This document shows positions 37,861 to 49,681 of a stretch of 64,000 bases of DNA, in pieces. The stretch comes from Candidatus Nitrotoga sp. HW29. Its GTDB lineage: Bacteria; Pseudomonadota; Gammaproteobacteria; Burkholderiales; Gallionellaceae. Below the pieces are notes generated by a model that saw nothing but the letters and a program-made list of their open reading frames with translations, was not told the origin of the DNA and did no database searches. Numbering within the stretch: the first letter of the stretch is position 1; every line of letters starts with the position of its first letter. A program made the position numbers and the translations under genes. Location of the stretch: positions 1 through 64,000 of the forward strand of contig NZ_CAKMAA020000021.1 in assembly GCF_924101635.2 (NCBI RefSeq), read 5' to 3'.

Positions 37861-38210
37861 GAAGCTGGCTAGACAGTCGCCGCGTCCACCAAGTAAGGGC
37901 GGGGAGGAAAGTCCGGGCTCCATAGAGCAAGATGCCGGTTAATGGCCGGACACCGTGAGGTGATGAAAAGTGCCACAGAGAATAGTCTGCCTAAGTTCTG
38001 CAAGGAAACGGCGAGGGTGAAACGGCGGGGTAAGAGCCCACCGCGGACGTGGTAACACGGACGGCACGGTAAACTCCATCTGGAGCAAGACCAAATAGGC
38101 AGGTAATGACGTGGCTCGCGTCGCCTGCGGGTAGGTCGCTTGAGCGTCAGGTAACGAAACGCCTAGAGGAATGACTGTCCACGACAGAACCCGGCTTATC
38201 GGCTAGCTTC
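37861..38210 (+). ncRNA. rnpB: RNase P RNA (class A)
   Basis: The 5' GAAGCTGGCTAGACAGTCGC and the matching 3' end (CTTATCGGCTAGCTTC) pair to form helix P1. The conserved core GAGGAAAGTCCGGGCTCC (about 37901-37920) and the ACAGAACCCGGCTTATCGG block (about 38184-38202) are diagnostic. It is the catalytic RNA that trims tRNA 5' ends. Lying just upstream of mraZ is a common betaproteobacterial arrangement. Confidence 0.96.
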
Positions 38211-38530
38211 ACTTAATTTCAGTAACTATCCAAGAATGATAATCGTAGCGGAAATAGCTTTAAAATATTAAGCCCGTATTAAAACTATCGCAGCCAGAAA
38301 AGCAACCTCTACCAACTTTTTGTTTTCATTGGCATGAAACAAAAATACCTTCAAATCCCTCTTTCACTTCCGCAGACCTGATAGCGTCTGCTCTGCACCT
38401 CAAAAATCCAACAAACGTCATAAAAAGCTTTAGCCTTTTTGCGCAATCCATTCTTTATTAAAGAGATTAACACAACATCAACTTTCAGCTCTAACTGCTT
38501 GTCGCGCAAAGAAAAATCTAATTTTATTGC
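38211..38530. other. Non-coding region between rnpB and the dcw promoter
   Basis: About 320 bases without a plausible gene. A minus-strand frame of 82 codons covers the right half and the MraZ boxes, but it has no ribosome site and occupies a regulatory region, so it is rejected. No strong terminator for rnpB is apparent. Confidence 0.5.
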
Positions 38531-38559
38531 TTGACCCAGGCTATTTTTTTCAATATAGT
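38531..38559 (+). promoter_or_regulatory. Sigma-70 promoter of the dcw cluster (Pmra)
   Basis: TTGACC at 38531-38536 and TATAGT at 38554-38559 with a 17-base spacer form a good sigma-70 promoter. It lies 57 bases ahead of the mraZ ATG, and the MraZ boxes begin 9 bases after the -10, that is at the transcription start. Confidence 0.85.
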
Positions 38560-38567
38560 GAACCAGA

Positions 38568-38592
38568 GTGGGAGAAAGTGGGTTTTTGTGGG
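38568..38592 (+). promoter_or_regulatory. MraZ operator: three GTGGG boxes at 10-bp spacing
   Basis: GTGGG occurs at 38568-38572, 38578-38582 and 38588-38592, exactly one helical turn apart. MraZ proteins from other bacteria bind direct repeats of this type and repress their own operon. The boxes overlap the expected transcription start, which suits repression of the whole division cluster by its first gene product. Confidence 0.88.
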
Positions 38593-38615
38593 TAATCAAG
38601 CACAGGGTTGCGATA

Positions 38616-39062
38616 ATGTTTCAGGGAGCAACACAACTCAGTCTGGATAACAAAGGCAGGCTCGCAATACCGGCTCGGTATCGCGATATCTTGCTGGCGC
38701 ATTTCGCTGGTCAGTTAGTGCTAACTGCCGATGCGGATGGGTGCTTGCTTTGTTATCCGCAGCCTGAATGGCAACCGATACGCGACAAACTGCTTAAACT
38801 ATCCTCTCTCAATCCGCGCATACGTGCGCTACAGCGTCGCCTGATTGGTTACGCCGAAGATGTCGAAATGGATGCAGCAGGACGTGTACTAATTTCTCCT
38901 GCCTTGCGTAGCTATGCGATGCTGGATAAGCGCGTCATGCTGATTGGCCAAGGCAATAAACTCGAATTGTGGGATGAGGCAAAATGGACAGCGCAGCAGG
39001 AAATAGCGTTGTCGTTTTCCCATGGGGAGCTTCCCCCGGAACTGGAGGGTTTCACGTTGTGA
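38616..39062 (+). CDS. mraZ: Transcriptional regulator MraZ
   Basis: 148 residues from ATG 38616 ([23 protein letters not shown]), the family's normal start. It contains two SpoVT/AbrB-like half-domains, each with a DxxGR-type motif (DNKGRLAIP and [10 protein letters not shown]). MraZ forms rings and binds the GTGGG boxes upstream of itself. First gene of the dcw cluster, overlapping rsmH. Confidence 0.95.
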   Translation: MFQGATQLSLDNKGRLAIPARYRDILLAHFAGQLVLTADADGCLLCYPQPEWQPIRDKLLKLSSLNPRIRALQRRLIGYAEDVEMDAAGRVLISPALRSYAMLDKRVMLIGQGNKLELWDEAKWTAQQEIALSFSHGELPPELEGFTL

Positions 39063-40018
39063 GTGGTTGCTTATCTCACACACCCACATTGTTGCATGAA
39101 ACAGTTTTATTGCACGAAGCCATTGAGGCATTACAGATTAAACCGGATGGTGTCTATGTGGATGGCACATTCGGACGAGGTGGGCACAGTCAGCTGATCC
39201 TGAAAAAACTGAACGCAATGGGTCGTTTAATTGCGTTGGATAAAGACCCTGCGGCAGTCGCTGCGGCACGGACGATTAATGATCCACGTTTTGTCATGGT
39301 GCACAGCGGATTCGCACACTTGACTAAGTTGTTGAACAAACTGGCGGTTGAAAAAGTGGATGGGGTGTTGCTCGATTTGGGGGTGTCTTCGCCCCAACTG
39401 GATGATGAGCAACGCGGCTTCAGCTTCCGTTTCGACGCGCCACTGGATATGCGTATGGATACCAGCAGCGGACAAACCGCAGCAGAATGGCTGGCCACCG
39501 CAGATGAAAGTTTGCTTGGAGAGGTGATACGTGACTATGGCGAGGAACGGTTTGCTGCACAGATTGCAAGAGCGCTTGTTGCTGCACGCCAAGAAAAAAT
39601 CATTTCCACTACGCGTCAGCTCAGCGAAATTGTTGCCCAGACCGTGCGTACACGTGAACCCGGGAAAAATCCGGCGACACGTACCTTTCAAGCTATACGG
39701 ATTTATCTCAACCAGGAACTCGAAGAAATTACGCGGGTTCTCCCGCAATGTGTGGATTGCCTAGAACCAGGAGGACGTATCGTGGTCATCAGCTTTCATT
39801 CGCTGGAAGACCGGATGGTAAAACATTTTCTGCGCAACATGGCGCAGGGCGATAAGTTACCGCGTAATTTACCCATTCGGGCGGCAGATATACCAAAGGG
39901 AAAGCTGCACCTGATCGGCAAAGCAATTCACGCCACATCGCAGGAAGTAGCAACTAACCCGCGAGCGCGCAGCGCAGTAATGCGCGTAGCAGAACGGGTA
40001 GGTAAAACCGATGTCTAG
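39059..40018 (+). CDS. rsmH: 16S rRNA m4C1402 methyltransferase RsmH
   Basis: 319 residues from GTG 39059, which has GGAGG 10 bases upstream and overlaps the mraZ stop by 4 bases; this matches family length. The frame's earlier start at 38984 lies inside mraZ and is rejected. [23 protein letters not shown] (SAM site) and [12 protein letters not shown] are hallmark motifs. It methylates N4 of C1402 in 16S rRNA. Confidence 0.96.
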   Translation: MSGCLSHTPTLLHETVLLHEAIEALQIKPDGVYVDGTFGRGGHSQLILKKLNAMGRLIALDKDPAAVAAARTINDPRFVMVHSGFAHLTKLLNKLAVEKVDGVLLDLGVSSPQLDDEQRGFSFRFDAPLDMRMDTSSGQTAAEWLATADESLLGEVIRDYGEERFAAQIARALVAARQEKIISTTRQLSEIVAQTVRTREPGKNPATRTFQAIRIYLNQELEEITRVLPQCVDCLEPGGRIVVISFHSLEDRMVKHFLRNMAQGDKLPRNLPIRAADIPKGKLHLIGKAIHATSQEVATNPRARSAVMRVAERVGKTDV

Positions 40019-40301
40019 GGTGCATCTCTTACTCTTGCTTATGGTAATCGTTTGCGCGCTGAGTGTTGTGACCTCACAAAACAAGGCGCGTAAATTATTT
40101 GCGGAATTACAAAAAGAAAAGGATCGCGCACAGCAAATGGAAGTGGAATGGGGACAATTACAACTTGAACAAAGCACCTGGGCAATGCCTGCGCGGGTGG
40201 AAAAAATCGCTGTCGACAAGTTGCAAATGCAGCTACCAAAAAGCCAACAAATCCAATTTATTCATGCCGAAGCGCTGGATAAATCTTTAGCACAACCATG
40301 A
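40011..40301 (+). CDS. ftsL: Cell division protein FtsL
   Basis: 96 residues: one N-terminal membrane helix ([17 protein letters not shown]) and a periplasmic coiled coil ([23 protein letters not shown]). FtsL joins FtsB and FtsQ in the divisome and activates FtsWI. Overlaps rsmH and ftsI by 8 and 4 bases. Confidence 0.92.
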   Translation: MSRVHLLLLLMVIVCALSVVTSQNKARKLFAELQKEKDRAQQMEVEWGQLQLEQSTWAMPARVEKIAVDKLQMQLPKSQQIQFIHAEALDKSLAQP

Positions 40302-42031
40302 ATTATCCCAGCAATATACAGGCTGCCAAGCTTGCAACTTTACCGCCGTGGCGTTCCCGGTTGTTATTTGTCCTATTGCTATTTGGCATGGGTACATTGA
40401 TCGTGCGGGCAGTCTATTTGCAAAGCATCAACAATAATTTCTTGCAACAAAAAGGGAATGCACGTTCCAACCGTGTTATCGACATTAGCGCGCACCGCGG
40501 CATGATTACCGACCGCAATGGGGAGCCACTCGCCATCAGCACACCTGTGGAATCCATTTGGGTTAGCCCGCAAGATGTAGAAGCAACGCCACAACAGGTG
40601 AATCAGTTAGCGCGAATCATGGGCATGAATATCACAGAAGTGAAGAATCGTTTATTCGACACTACGCGTGACTTTGTTTATCTCCAGCGTCAACTACCAC
40701 CCGAGCAGGCGGAAAAAATCGTCAAACTGGGCATGCCCGGTGTGTCACTACGGCGTGAGTATCGCCGCTATTACCCAAGTGGAGACATAACAGCACATCT
40801 ACTCGGTTTCACTGACGTGGACGACAACGGTCAGGAAGGACTGGAGCTGGCATTACAAAATCAGCTCGGTGGCAAAGCGGGCAGCCAACGCGTCATCAAG
40901 GATCGTAAAGGCCATATTGTCGAAGACGCCGCCAGTATTCGCGCGCCCAAGCCAGGCAGCAATTTGGCGCTGAGTATAGACAGCAAAATCCAATATTTGG
41001 CTTACCGGGAAATAAAACTGGCGGTCGAGCACCATAATGCCAAAGCTGGTTCCATTGTAGTGCTGGACGCTAGAAGCGGCGAAGTATTGGCACTGGCCAA
41101 TTGGCCAAGTTACAACCCTAATAATCGGGCCAAATCCAACCTTCAGGTACTACGCAACCATGCCGTGACCGACCTATTCGAACCAGGTTCCACACTCAAA
41201 CCTTTCACTGTGGCGGCCGCGCTGGAAACAGGCAGCGTAACGCCACAAACCATCATCAATACTGAAAATGGGACAATGCTAGTGGGCAAACACAGGATTC
41301 ATGACACCCATCCTGAAGAAACCCTCACAGTGGCACAGGTAATTCAGAAATCCAGTAATGTAGGCGCGGCCAAGATTGCATTATCGTTGCCGCCGGAAAA
41401 AATCTGGCAAAGCTTGAGCGAAAGCGGTTTCGGCATGCAGGCCGACAGTGGCTTCCCCGGTGAGGCAGCGGGGAAATTACACGATTACAAAAAATGGCGG
41501 GCCATTGAGCAAGCCACCCTTTCCTATGGACACGGCATTTCCGTCAGCCTGTTACAACTGGCACGCGCCTACACGGTATTTGCAAACAAGGGGGAATTAA
41601 GGCCAGTGTCATGGCTTAAGCTGGATGCACCTGTAAACGGCAAGCAAGTATATTCAAATGCCACCACACGCGAAGTACTCAATATGCTGGAAATGGCAGT
41701 TCTGCCAGGTGGCACCGCACCGCTGGCACAAATCAATGGCTACCGCGTAGCGGGTAAAACGGGTACTGCGCACAAGCTGGAAGGGGGGCGCTACATCAAT
41801 CGTTATATTTCTTCCTTTGTCGGACTGGCCCCCGCATCCAACCCCCGTTTAGTCGTGGCAGTGATGATCAACGAGCCCGATAACGGTCAATATTACGGCG
41901 GCCTGGTCGCAGCACCCGTATTTAGTAATGTAATGGGCGCTTCGCTGCGCCTGCTCGACGTACCTAACGATACACCGCTCGGAAATGTATTAATGCCGTT
42001 ACCTGTTGATATCATAAAGGAGGAAGTGTGA
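40298..42031 (+). CDS. ftsI: Septal peptidoglycan transpeptidase FtsI (PBP3)
   Basis: 577 residues. A single N-terminal membrane helix (about 21-45), a pedestal domain with RGMITDRNGEPLA, and a penicillin-binding transpeptidase domain with catalytic S298 in STLK, the SSN motif at 352-354 and KTG at 487-489. It cross-links septal peptidoglycan with FtsW, encoded 5.4 kb on. It overlaps murE by 4 bases. Confidence 0.96.
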   Translation: MNYPSNIQAAKLATLPPWRSRLLFVLLLFGMGTLIVRAVYLQSINNNFLQQKGNARSNRVIDISAHRGMITDRNGEPLAISTPVESIWVSPQDVEATPQQVNQLARIMGMNITEVKNRLFDTTRDFVYLQRQLPPEQAEKIVKLGMPGVSLRREYRRYYPSGDITAHLLGFTDVDDNGQEGLELALQNQLGGKAGSQRVIKDRKGHIVEDAASIRAPKPGSNLALSIDSKIQYLAYREIKLAVEHHNAKAGSIVVLDARSGEVLALANWPSYNPNNRAKSNLQVLRNHAVTDLFEPGSTLKPFTVAAALETGSVTPQTIINTENGTMLVGKHRIHDTHPEETLTVAQVIQKSSNVGAAKIALSLPPEKIWQSLSESGFGMQADSGFPGEAAGKLHDYKKWRAIEQATLSYGHGISVSLLQLARAYTVFANKGELRPVSWLKLDAPVNGKQVYSNATTREVLNMLEMAVLPGGTAPLAQINGYRVAGKTGTAHKLEGGRYINRYISSFVGLAPASNPRLVVAVMINEPDNGQYYGGLVAAPVFSNVMGASLRLLDVPNDTPLGNVLMPLPVDIIKEEV

Positions 42032-43545
42032 GTTTCCATTTCGATCTCATTACCTCCCTCGGCGTAAAGGTCACACGGCTAGTGACAGATAGCCGCGCGA
42101 TTACGCCAGGCGATACATTTATCGCCTATCCCGGCAGCAAAGCAGATGGACGTCAATTCATCAAGCAAGCAATCGCAAATGGTGCCAATGCGGTGATCTG
42201 GGAAGCGCTCGGTTTTAGCTGGAACGAAGCATGGCAACTCCCCAATTTGGCCGTTGCCGATCTGCACCATCATGCCGGAAAGATTGCTGACCATGTCTAT
42301 GGCAGCCCCTCACAAAGAATGTGGGTAATCGGTATCACCGGCACCAATGGTAAGACATCATGCTGCCACTGGATTGCTCAATCATTTTGCGCGCTGAGCA
42401 AAAAAACCGCGCTGATTGGAACCCTGGGCAACGGCTTCCGCCCTTCCTTGCAACCCACCCTGAACACCACACCCGATGCCATCCGCCTGCATGAATTGTT
42501 TGCCGATTATCTCGCGCAAGACGCACAAGCTGTAGCAATGGAGGTGTCCTCACATGCTTTGGAGCAGGGGCGGGTGAATGGGGTGCAATTCGATGTAGCA
42601 CTGCTTACCAACCTCAGCCGAGACCATCTCGATTATCACGGCGACATGCATCGTTATGCGGCGGCCAAACGCCGCTTATTTGACTGGCAACAACTTAAAT
42701 ACGTTGTACTCAACCTGGATGATGCATTCGGTGCCGAGGTTGCCGAACAACTACAGAATAAAGACGTGGAAGTGGTAGGCTACGGTTTAACCGATGCCGC
42801 CTTGACCCTGGCCGAGCGCCTCGGTTTACGTATGGTTTACGGTAATGCATTACATATGGGCAGGCAGGGATTCAACCTGCAAATACATTCCAGCTGGGGC
42901 GGTGGTAAGCTACAAAACAAACTGATTGGACGCTTTAATGTTGCCAATCTGTTGGGCGTGATGGCGGTGTTGCTGGTGAGCGGCGTGACAGTAAGCAATG
43001 CGCTGCACGAATTGTCGCATATCAGTGCGGTGCCTGGACGCATGCAGACTTTTGGTGAAAGCGGTCGCCCCACTGTGGTGGTGGACTATGCGCATACCCC
43101 GGATGCACTGGAAAAAGTATTACAGGCCGGACGTGAAATAGTCGGAGCTGATGACGGCAAACTGATTTGTGTATTTGGTTGTGGCGGCGATCGCGACCGG
43201 GGTAAACGTCCGCTGATGGGCGCTATCGCAACCCAATTGGCAGACCTCTCTATTATTACCAGCGACAACCCGCGTAGTGAAGCGCCGCTTGAGATTATCG
43301 CGGCCATTGTATCCGGCATTACAGCTGGAAAAAGGGAAACAACCGGCACCTACCAAATCATAGAAGATCGCGCATCGGCCATCGCACAAGCAGTACTCAA
43401 CGCGCATGCGACGGATATCGTACTCATTGCCGGTAAAGGGCACGAGTTATACCAGGAAATCAAGGGTGTGAAATATCCGTTCAGCGACGCCGAGGTTGCA
43501 CAGCGCGCGCTGTTGGCTTGGCGCAGCGATGAGGCACGGGCATGA
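42028..43545 (+). CDS. murE: UDP-MurNAc-tripeptide synthetase MurE
   Basis: 505 residues, GTG start with AAGGAGG just upstream. The ATP-binding motif ITGTNGKTS lies near residue 105, and the DNPRSE motif that selects meso-diaminopimelate is present, as expected for a Gram-negative wall. It adds the third residue of the stem peptide. It overlaps murF by 4 bases. Confidence 0.96.
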   Translation: MSFHFDLITSLGVKVTRLVTDSRAITPGDTFIAYPGSKADGRQFIKQAIANGANAVIWEALGFSWNEAWQLPNLAVADLHHHAGKIADHVYGSPSQRMWVIGITGTNGKTSCCHWIAQSFCALSKKTALIGTLGNGFRPSLQPTLNTTPDAIRLHELFADYLAQDAQAVAMEVSSHALEQGRVNGVQFDVALLTNLSRDHLDYHGDMHRYAAAKRRLFDWQQLKYVVLNLDDAFGAEVAEQLQNKDVEVVGYGLTDAALTLAERLGLRMVYGNALHMGRQGFNLQIHSSWGGGKLQNKLIGRFNVANLLGVMAVLLVSGVTVSNALHELSHISAVPGRMQTFGESGRPTVVVDYAHTPDALEKVLQAGREIVGADDGKLICVFGCGGDRDRGKRPLMGAIATQLADLSIITSDNPRSEAPLEIIAAIVSGITAGKRETTGTYQIIEDRASAIAQAVLNAHATDIVLIAGKGHELYQEIKGVKYPFSDAEVAQRALLAWRSDEARA

Positions 43546-44975
43546 TGCTGCTATCGCAGGCTGCACAAGTATTGGGCGGCGAGCTTGTCGGCCACGATGT
43601 ATTGTTTACCTCCGTGTCCAGCGATAGTCGAACGATCAATGCTGGCGATCTGTTTGTAGCGTTGCAGGGAGACAATTACGACGGTGCTGCATTTGTTGCC
43701 AATGCCAATCAAAGCGGTGCGGTCGCTGCATTGATCAACACTACAAGCTATCAAAACGTTGAGTCACCGTGCCCATTGCTGCTGGTCGAAGACACGCGTC
43801 TGGCATTAGGACGCCTGGCAGCTCATTGGCGTGCGCAATTTAACATTCCCGTGATAGCAGTGACCGGCAGCAATGGCAAGACCACAGTCAAGGAAATGTT
43901 GGCAAGTATATTGCGTGTGGCAACGAATGATGATGACGCAGTATTAGCAACACTTGGAAATCTCAATAATGACATCGGTATGCCACTTACCTTGCTTAAG
44001 CTGCGGGCCATTCATCGCTATGCGGTGATCGAGATGGGTATGAACCATACGGGAGAAATTGAATACCTGGCCCGGTTGGCACAGCCGGATATCGCCATCA
44101 TCAACAACGCGAGCAGCGCACACTTGGCCGGACTGGGTTCGGTGGGCGCGGTGGCGCGCGCTAAAGGGGAAATTTTCACCGGATTATCGCCTCAAGGTAC
44201 CGCGGTCATTAATGCCGACGACACTTATGCGCCACTATGGCGCGAGTTGGCAAACGGTCATACGATTATCGAATTCGGCCTGGAAAAAAATGGGGTGGTG
44301 CATGCGCAATGGCAAGTAAAGAGCTATGGCGTGCGTATCGGAGTGGGTATGCCGCAGGGTAGCTTCAGTGCGCAGTTGCAAGTACCCGGAGTGCACAACG
44401 TCCGCAACGCGTTGGCCGCTACTGCGGCAGCGCTGGCCTTGCACATACCTATATCAGCAATTGCAGCAGGGCTGGAAAGATTTTCTGGCGTGACCGCTCG
44501 TTTGCAGCGTAAAACTGCACGGCAGGGTGCGACGCTGATAGATGACAGCTACAACGCCAATCCGGCCTCACTGCATGCCGCGCTCGAAGTATTGGCGCAG
44601 AGTGCCGGTAAAAAAATCCTGGTACTGGGCGACATGGGAGAATTGGGAGAGGACGCCATACACCTGCATAGTGAAATTGGCGCAGAAGCCCGTCGTTTTG
44701 GGGTGAACCAACTATTAGCATTGGGCAAATTAACACCTTATGCGGTACATGAGTTCGGCACAGACGCTCGTCACTTTGAACGCATTGAAGATTTATTCGC
44801 CGTACTGGATAAGAATTTAGATCGGGATAGCACGGTATTAGTGAAAGGATCGCGCTTCATGCGCATGGAGCGGGTGGTGCAGCACTGCACCGAAATAAAT
44901 ACGGTAAGAGAGAAACAAAACAAGGAAGAGTCCATGCACAAGCTTCACCACCCTCCCTTAACCCTTTCCTCTTAA
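43542..44975 (+). CDS. murF: UDP-MurNAc-pentapeptide synthetase MurF
   Basis: 477 residues. ATP motif [27 protein letters not shown], and the C-terminal [11 protein letters not shown] and LGDMGELG motifs are intact. It adds D-Ala-D-Ala made by Ddl. The last 25 or so residues (from about NTVREKQNK) are not part of the conserved fold and look like a recent extension to the next stop codon. mraY starts 23 bases later. Confidence 0.95.
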   Translation: MMLLSQAAQVLGGELVGHDVLFTSVSSDSRTINAGDLFVALQGDNYDGAAFVANANQSGAVAALINTTSYQNVESPCPLLLVEDTRLALGRLAAHWRAQFNIPVIAVTGSNGKTTVKEMLASILRVATNDDDAVLATLGNLNNDIGMPLTLLKLRAIHRYAVIEMGMNHTGEIEYLARLAQPDIAIINNASSAHLAGLGSVGAVARAKGEIFTGLSPQGTAVINADDTYAPLWRELANGHTIIEFGLEKNGVVHAQWQVKSYGVRIGVGMPQGSFSAQLQVPGVHNVRNALAATAAALALHIPISAIAAGLERFSGVTARLQRKTARQGATLIDDSYNANPASLHAALEVLAQSAGKKILVLGDMGELGEDAIHLHSEIGAEARRFGVNQLLALGKLTPYAVHEFGTDARHFERIEDLFAVLDKNLDRDSTVLVKGSRFMRMERVVQHCTEINTVREKQNKEESMHKLHHPPLTLSS

Positions 44976-44998
44976 CTGCCCGGTCGAAAGAAACAAAA

Positions 44999-46084
44999 AT
45001 GTTACTTAAATTCGCGCAGTGGTTATCACAATATATCAGTGTATTCAGCGTATTCAACTACATCACTCTGCGTGCTGTGCTGGCTGCAATAACTGCATTG
45101 TCTATTTCCTTTCTGGTCGGGCCGATGATGATACGCAAGTTGACCGCTTATAAGATAGGCCAAGCGGTGCGGGATGACGGCCCACAGACACATCTGGTAA
45201 AAGCTGGCACACCAACCATGGGGGGCGCATTAATTCTCACCTCGATCGCCATCACCACATTATTGTGGGCCGATCTCAGCAATAGATATGTATGGGTGGT
45301 ATTGCTCACCACACTGGGTTTCGGCGCGATCGGCTGGGTCGATGACTATCGCAAAGTCGTTCATCGCAACCCCAAAGGGCTCTCTGCCAAAGCCAAGATG
45401 GTGTGGCAATCCATCATTGCAGTGATCGTGGCGGCGTACCTGTGGCAACACGCCAGTCTGCCTGCGCATACTGAACTGATCGTGCCCTTCTTCAAGCATC
45501 TGGTATTTCCGCTCGCGGCATTCACTTTCATTCTACTGGCCTGCCTGGTTATCGTTGGTACCAGTAACGCAGTCAATTTGACCGATGGCTTGGACGGCTT
45601 GGCGATCATGCCTACGGTGATGATCAGCAGTGCGCTGGCAATTTTCGCTTATGTTGCAGGCCATGCCGTATTCGCCAAATATCTCGGCATGCCGCATGTT
45701 CCGGGTGCGAGCGAGTTGGCGGTGTTCTGCGGCGCAATTGCAGGGGCGGGATTAGCTTTCTTGTGGTTTAACGCCTATCCGGCAGAGGTATTTATGGGTG
45801 ACGTGGGGGCATTGGCTTTAGGCGCTGCACTCGGTACGGTGGCGGTCATCGTACGCCAGGAAATTGTACTGCTTATCATGGGCGGAGTATTCGTACTGGA
45901 AACGCTGTCGGTGGTTATCCAGGTGGCTTCTTTCAAACTTACGGGCAAGCGTATCTTTCGCATGGCACCGCTCCATCATCATTATGAATTGAAAGGCTGG
46001 AAAGAGAATCAAGTGGTTGTTCGATTTTGGATTATTTCAATGATGTTGGTATTAATTGGATTGACTACACTGAAATTACGATGA
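44999..46084 (+). CDS. mraY: Phospho-MurNAc-pentapeptide translocase MraY
   Basis: 361 residues, about ten membrane helices. [11 protein letters not shown], the aspartate motifs WVDDYRK and [11 protein letters not shown], and [13 protein letters not shown] near the C-terminus are diagnostic. It forms lipid I on undecaprenyl phosphate. The stop overlaps the murD start. Confidence 0.97.
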   Translation: MLLKFAQWLSQYISVFSVFNYITLRAVLAAITALSISFLVGPMMIRKLTAYKIGQAVRDDGPQTHLVKAGTPTMGGALILTSIAITTLLWADLSNRYVWVVLLTTLGFGAIGWVDDYRKVVHRNPKGLSAKAKMVWQSIIAVIVAAYLWQHASLPAHTELIVPFFKHLVFPLAAFTFILLACLVIVGTSNAVNLTDGLDGLAIMPTVMISSALAIFAYVAGHAVFAKYLGMPHVPGASELAVFCGAIAGAGLAFLWFNAYPAEVFMGDVGALALGAALGTVAVIVRQEIVLLIMGGVFVLETLSVVIQVASFKLTGKRIFRMAPLHHHYELKGWKENQVVVRFWIISMMLVLIGLTTLKLR

Positions 46085-47478
46085 TGAAATTGACAAATAA
46101 ATCAGTACTGGTGCTTGGTCTTGGCGAGACCGGGCTATCGCTTGTGCGCTGGCTTAGTGCGCAAGGTGCACGGGTGCGCGCTGCCGACAGTCGTGATCTT
46201 CCTCCATCGCTGAATACATTACGCACACAATTTCCCGAGACGGAACTCCATTGCGGTGTATTTCGCAGCGAATTGCTCAATGGCATCGATTTGATCGCCA
46301 TCAGTCCGGGGCTGCCATTGAGCAATCACCTGGTCGTACAGGCGGTGGCACGCGGTATTCCAGTAATGGGCGATATTGAATTATTTGCCAGATCATTGCC
46401 TCAAGATCAATGTCCGAAAATTATTGCCATCACCGGTGCCAATGGTAAATCCACGGTAACCAGCATAGTCGGTGCAATGTGCCGTGCAGCAGGTTTGGAC
46501 ACGGAAGTGGCTGGCAATATTTCACCCGCCGTGCTGGATGTGCTATTACAGCGACAAGGACAGCAACCGGATGTTTGGGTGCTTGAACTTTCCAGCTTTC
46601 AATTGGAAACCACCTCCTCACTCAGTGCGGATGCGGCAACGGTACTCAACATCAGCGAAGACCATCTCGATCGTTATTCCGACATAAACGAATATATCGC
46701 CGCCAAGGCGCGTATTTTCCGTAACAATGGACAGAAAAGCGTGCAAGTGCTCAATCGCGATGATGAAAACAGTGCTGGCATGGCGTTATCAGGACGCATA
46801 CACCATTCATTTGGTTTGAATACTCCTCCTACCGATAATGACTGGGGCATAGATAACAGCAGCGGGGATGTCTGGTTAATGCATGGTCAGCGGCGTGTAA
46901 TGAACGCCAACGAGTTGCAAGTAGCGGGACTGCATAACGTGGCAAATGCACTGGCTGCTCTGGCCTTGTGCCATGGCATAGATTTACCGCTGACCCCGTT
47001 ACTGAATGCACTACGAGCTTTCGAGGGTTTATCTCATCGCGTACAGCCTATCGCAGAGATCAACGACATCGTTTATTACGACGATTCCAAAGGAACGAAT
47101 GTCGGCGCTACCATAGCAGCGCTGCAGGGTTTAAGACGGCCTGCCGTATTAATTGCGGGCGGAGAAGGCAAAGGGCAGGATTTTGCGCCGCTCTATCCGG
47201 TAGTGATGCAGTATGCACGGGCAGTGGTGCTCATCGGACGCGATGCCGATAAGATTGCAGCAGTGCTACAGAATTGTGGTGTACCTGTAGTTCATGCCCA
47301 AACTATGGTCGACGCAGTACGTCAAAGCGCATCTCTGGCACAGCCGGGCGACGCAGTTCTGTTATCACCCGCCTGCGCCAGCTTTGATATGTTCCGTAAT
47401 TACAATCATCGTGCCGAAGCATTTATCGCCGCAGTACATGCTTTGCAAAGGGATGCGCCATGCTCGCCGCAAGCCTGA
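46081..47478 (+). CDS. murD: UDP-MurNAc-L-Ala:D-Glu ligase MurD
   Basis: 465 residues from ATG 46081 (a second ATG follows directly at 46084); the frame's extension to 46027 inside mraY is rejected. An N-terminal [14 protein letters not shown] motif, the ATP site [14 protein letters not shown] and the [11 protein letters not shown] motif are present. It adds D-glutamate to the stem peptide. Confidence 0.96.
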   Translation: MMKLTNKSVLVLGLGETGLSLVRWLSAQGARVRAADSRDLPPSLNTLRTQFPETELHCGVFRSELLNGIDLIAISPGLPLSNHLVVQAVARGIPVMGDIELFARSLPQDQCPKIIAITGANGKSTVTSIVGAMCRAAGLDTEVAGNISPAVLDVLLQRQGQQPDVWVLELSSFQLETTSSLSADAATVLNISEDHLDRYSDINEYIAAKARIFRNNGQKSVQVLNRDDENSAGMALSGRIHHSFGLNTPPTDNDWGIDNSSGDVWLMHGQRRVMNANELQVAGLHNVANALAALALCHGIDLPLTPLLNALRAFEGLSHRVQPIAEINDIVYYDDSKGTNVGATIAALQGLRRPAVLIAGGEGKGQDFAPLYPVVMQYARAVVLIGRDADKIAAVLQNCGVPVVHAQTMVDAVRQSASLAQPGDAVLLSPACASFDMFRNYNHRAEAFIAAVHALQRDAPCSPQA

Positions 47479-48623
47479 CCAGCCGCCCCCATGCATTAGT
47501 GGAATATGACCAAACACTGTCATGGATAACTATCGCATTGCTGTCGTTCGGACTCGTCATGGTGTATTCAGCCTCCATCGCCACTGCCGAAGCAAGCAAG
47601 TTAACCGGCTTTCAGTCTACGTATTATTTGGTGCGGCATGGCCTGTATATTTTCGTAGGTATCATGGCCGGAATAATGGTGTTCCAGGTATCGCTAGAGA
47701 ACTGGCAAAAGCTGGCACCCTACCTGTTTCTATTTGGCGTAGCCCTTCTCATTCTGGTGCTTCTCCCCGGCATCGGTCGCGAAGTGAATGGTAGCCGCCG
47801 CTGGCTTTCGCTGTTCGTCATTAATCTCCAACCATCCGAACTCATAAAATTATTTGCCGTGCTGTATGCAGCCGATTACACCGTACGCAAAGGTTTGGTC
47901 AAAAATCACTGGAGCCAAGCATTTCTGCCAATGTTCGCTGTGATGGCACTGGTCGGAGGCTTGTTATTGCTCGAACCGGATATGGGCTCTTTCGTTGTGA
48001 TTTGTATTGTCGCGATCTCTATTCTGTTTCTTGGTGGCTTTAATATCAAAGTGTTCGCCGGACTGATGATTGCCCTACCTATCGCATTTGCAGCCCTTAT
48101 TTTTTCCTCACCTTATCGCATGCAGCGCGTAGTCGGCTTTATGGATCCATGGTCTGATCCTTACGGCAAAGGTTACCAGTTAAGCCATGCACTGATCGCA
48201 TTTGGTCGCGGCGAGTGGTTCGGTGTGGGGCTAGGCGGTAGCTTGCAAAAATTATTCTACTTGCCAGAGGCACATACCGATTTCTTGCTCGCGGTCATTG
48301 CTGAAGAATTGGGTTTCGTTGGTGTATGCATTGTTATCCTGTTATTTGCCGGACTGATCATTCGCGCCTTCGCCATCGGCCGTCAAGCCGCCAATCTCGA
48401 TCGCCAGTTTGCCGCGCTGGTGGCCCAGGGTATTGCCATTTGGTTGGGCGTACAAGCGATGATCAATATTGGCGTAAACACGGGCGTATTGCCCACTAAA
48501 GGGTTAACGCTGCCCTTTCTTAGTTTTGGCGGTAGCAGCGTAGTAGTGAGTTGCATTGCGGCAGCACTGCTACTTCGCATCGATTGGGAAAACAGACGAG
48601 TATTGAAAGGTCTGCCAATATGA
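47460..48623 (+). CDS. ftsW: Septal peptidoglycan glycosyltransferase FtsW
   Basis: 387 residues, ten membrane helices of the SEDS family. [17 protein letters not shown], the [18 protein letters not shown] catalytic-region motif and [13 protein letters not shown] are conserved. It polymerises lipid II at the septum with FtsI. Overlaps murD by 19 bases and murG by 4. Confidence 0.96.
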   Translation: MLAASLTSRPHALVEYDQTLSWITIALLSFGLVMVYSASIATAEASKLTGFQSTYYLVRHGLYIFVGIMAGIMVFQVSLENWQKLAPYLFLFGVALLILVLLPGIGREVNGSRRWLSLFVINLQPSELIKLFAVLYAADYTVRKGLVKNHWSQAFLPMFAVMALVGGLLLLEPDMGSFVVICIVAISILFLGGFNIKVFAGLMIALPIAFAALIFSSPYRMQRVVGFMDPWSDPYGKGYQLSHALIAFGRGEWFGVGLGGSLQKLFYLPEAHTDFLLAVIAEELGFVGVCIVILLFAGLIIRAFAIGRQAANLDRQFAALVAQGIAIWLGVQAMINIGVNTGVLPTKGLTLPFLSFGGSSVVVSCIAAALLLRIDWENRRVLKGLPI

Positions 48624-49681
48624 CCCGTAAAATCTTGATTATGGCAGGGGGAACAGGGGGGCATATCTTCCCGGCTTTGGCTGTGGCGGATTACCTGCGT
48701 CCGAAAGGCTGGCACATTATCTGGCTGGGCGCGCCCGAAAGCATGGAAGCACGGCTGGTACCCCAACACGGTTATGAAATGGCCAATGTGCGTTTTTCCG
48801 GTGTGCGTGGAAAAGGACTGTTGCGCAAATTGATGCTGCCTCTCAATCTGCTGCTGGCATTAGGGCAGAGCGGTGCGGCCTTGTTTCGCCATCGTCCCGA
48901 CGTAGTGCTGGGCATGGGCGGTTACATCACCTTTCCTGGTGGAATCATGGCTGCACTGATGCGTCGTCCATTGTTAATTCACGAACAAAATTCTATTGCC
49001 GGACTGAGCAACAAAGTTCTGGCGCGATTGGCCGCAAGAGTGCTGAGTGGTTTTCCACACGTACTGCCCAAAACTGAATGGTGTGGCAATCCCGTACGCG
49101 ACAGTATCACCCAACTGCCCGAGCCGCACATACGCTACGCCGCACGCAGCGGCGTGCTTAATCTATTAGTGCTGGGCGGTAGTTTGGGTGCAAAAGCAGT
49201 CAATGAATGCGTGCCACAGGCATTGGCATTATTGCCACATGCTATGCGCCATAATGTGCTACACCAAACTGGCAAGCAACATTTGGAAACGGTGCGCACC
49301 GCCTATCAGCTGGCGGCAGTCAACGCCGAGTCTCAACCATTTCTGAATGATATGGCAGAGCACTATGCTTGGGCGGACGTTGTAATTTGTCGTGCCGGAG
49401 CCTTGACCATCGCCGAACTGGCCGCAGCCGGCGTCGCCAGCATATTGGTGCCATTTCCATTCGCAGTGGATGATCACCAGACCAGCAATGCGCGCTTTCT
49501 CAGCGAACACGGCGCGGCCACCCTGCTACCGCAGACCGAATTAAAACCACAGCCCTTGGCAAATTTATTACAGGGAATAACCAGAGAACGCGCGCTGAAC
49601 ATGGCGCAAAACGCGCGCAAACTGGCCAAACCGAAAGCAACACAATGTGTTGCGCAAGTATGTATGGAGTTAGCGGGATGA
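48620..49681 (+). CDS. murG: Lipid II synthase MurG
   Basis: 353 residues from ATG 48620, overlapping the ftsW stop. The GT28 glycosyltransferase opening [27 protein letters not shown], and the donor-site [15 protein letters not shown] motifs are intact. It adds GlcNAc to lipid I. Confidence 0.96.
   Translation: MTRKILIMAGGTGGHIFPALAVADYLRPKGWHIIWLGAPESMEARLVPQHGYEMANVRFSGVRGKGLLRKLMLPLNLLLALGQSGAALFRHRPDVVLGMGGYITFPGGIMAALMRRPLLIHEQNSIAGLSNKVLARLAARVLSGFPHVLPKTEWCGNPVRDSITQLPEPHIRYAARSGVLNLLVLGGSLGAKAVNECVPQALALLPHAMRHNVLHQTGKQHLETVRTAYQLAAVNAESQPFLNDMAEHYAWADVVICRAGALTIAELAAAGVASILVPFPFAVDDHQTSNARFLSEHGAATLLPQTELKPQPLANLLQGITRERALNMAQNARKLAKPKATQCVAQVCMELAG

Noticed and set aside
38351-38599. 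82-codon minus-strand frame upstream of mraZ
   Set aside because: It covers the dcw promoter and MraZ boxes and has no ribosome site.
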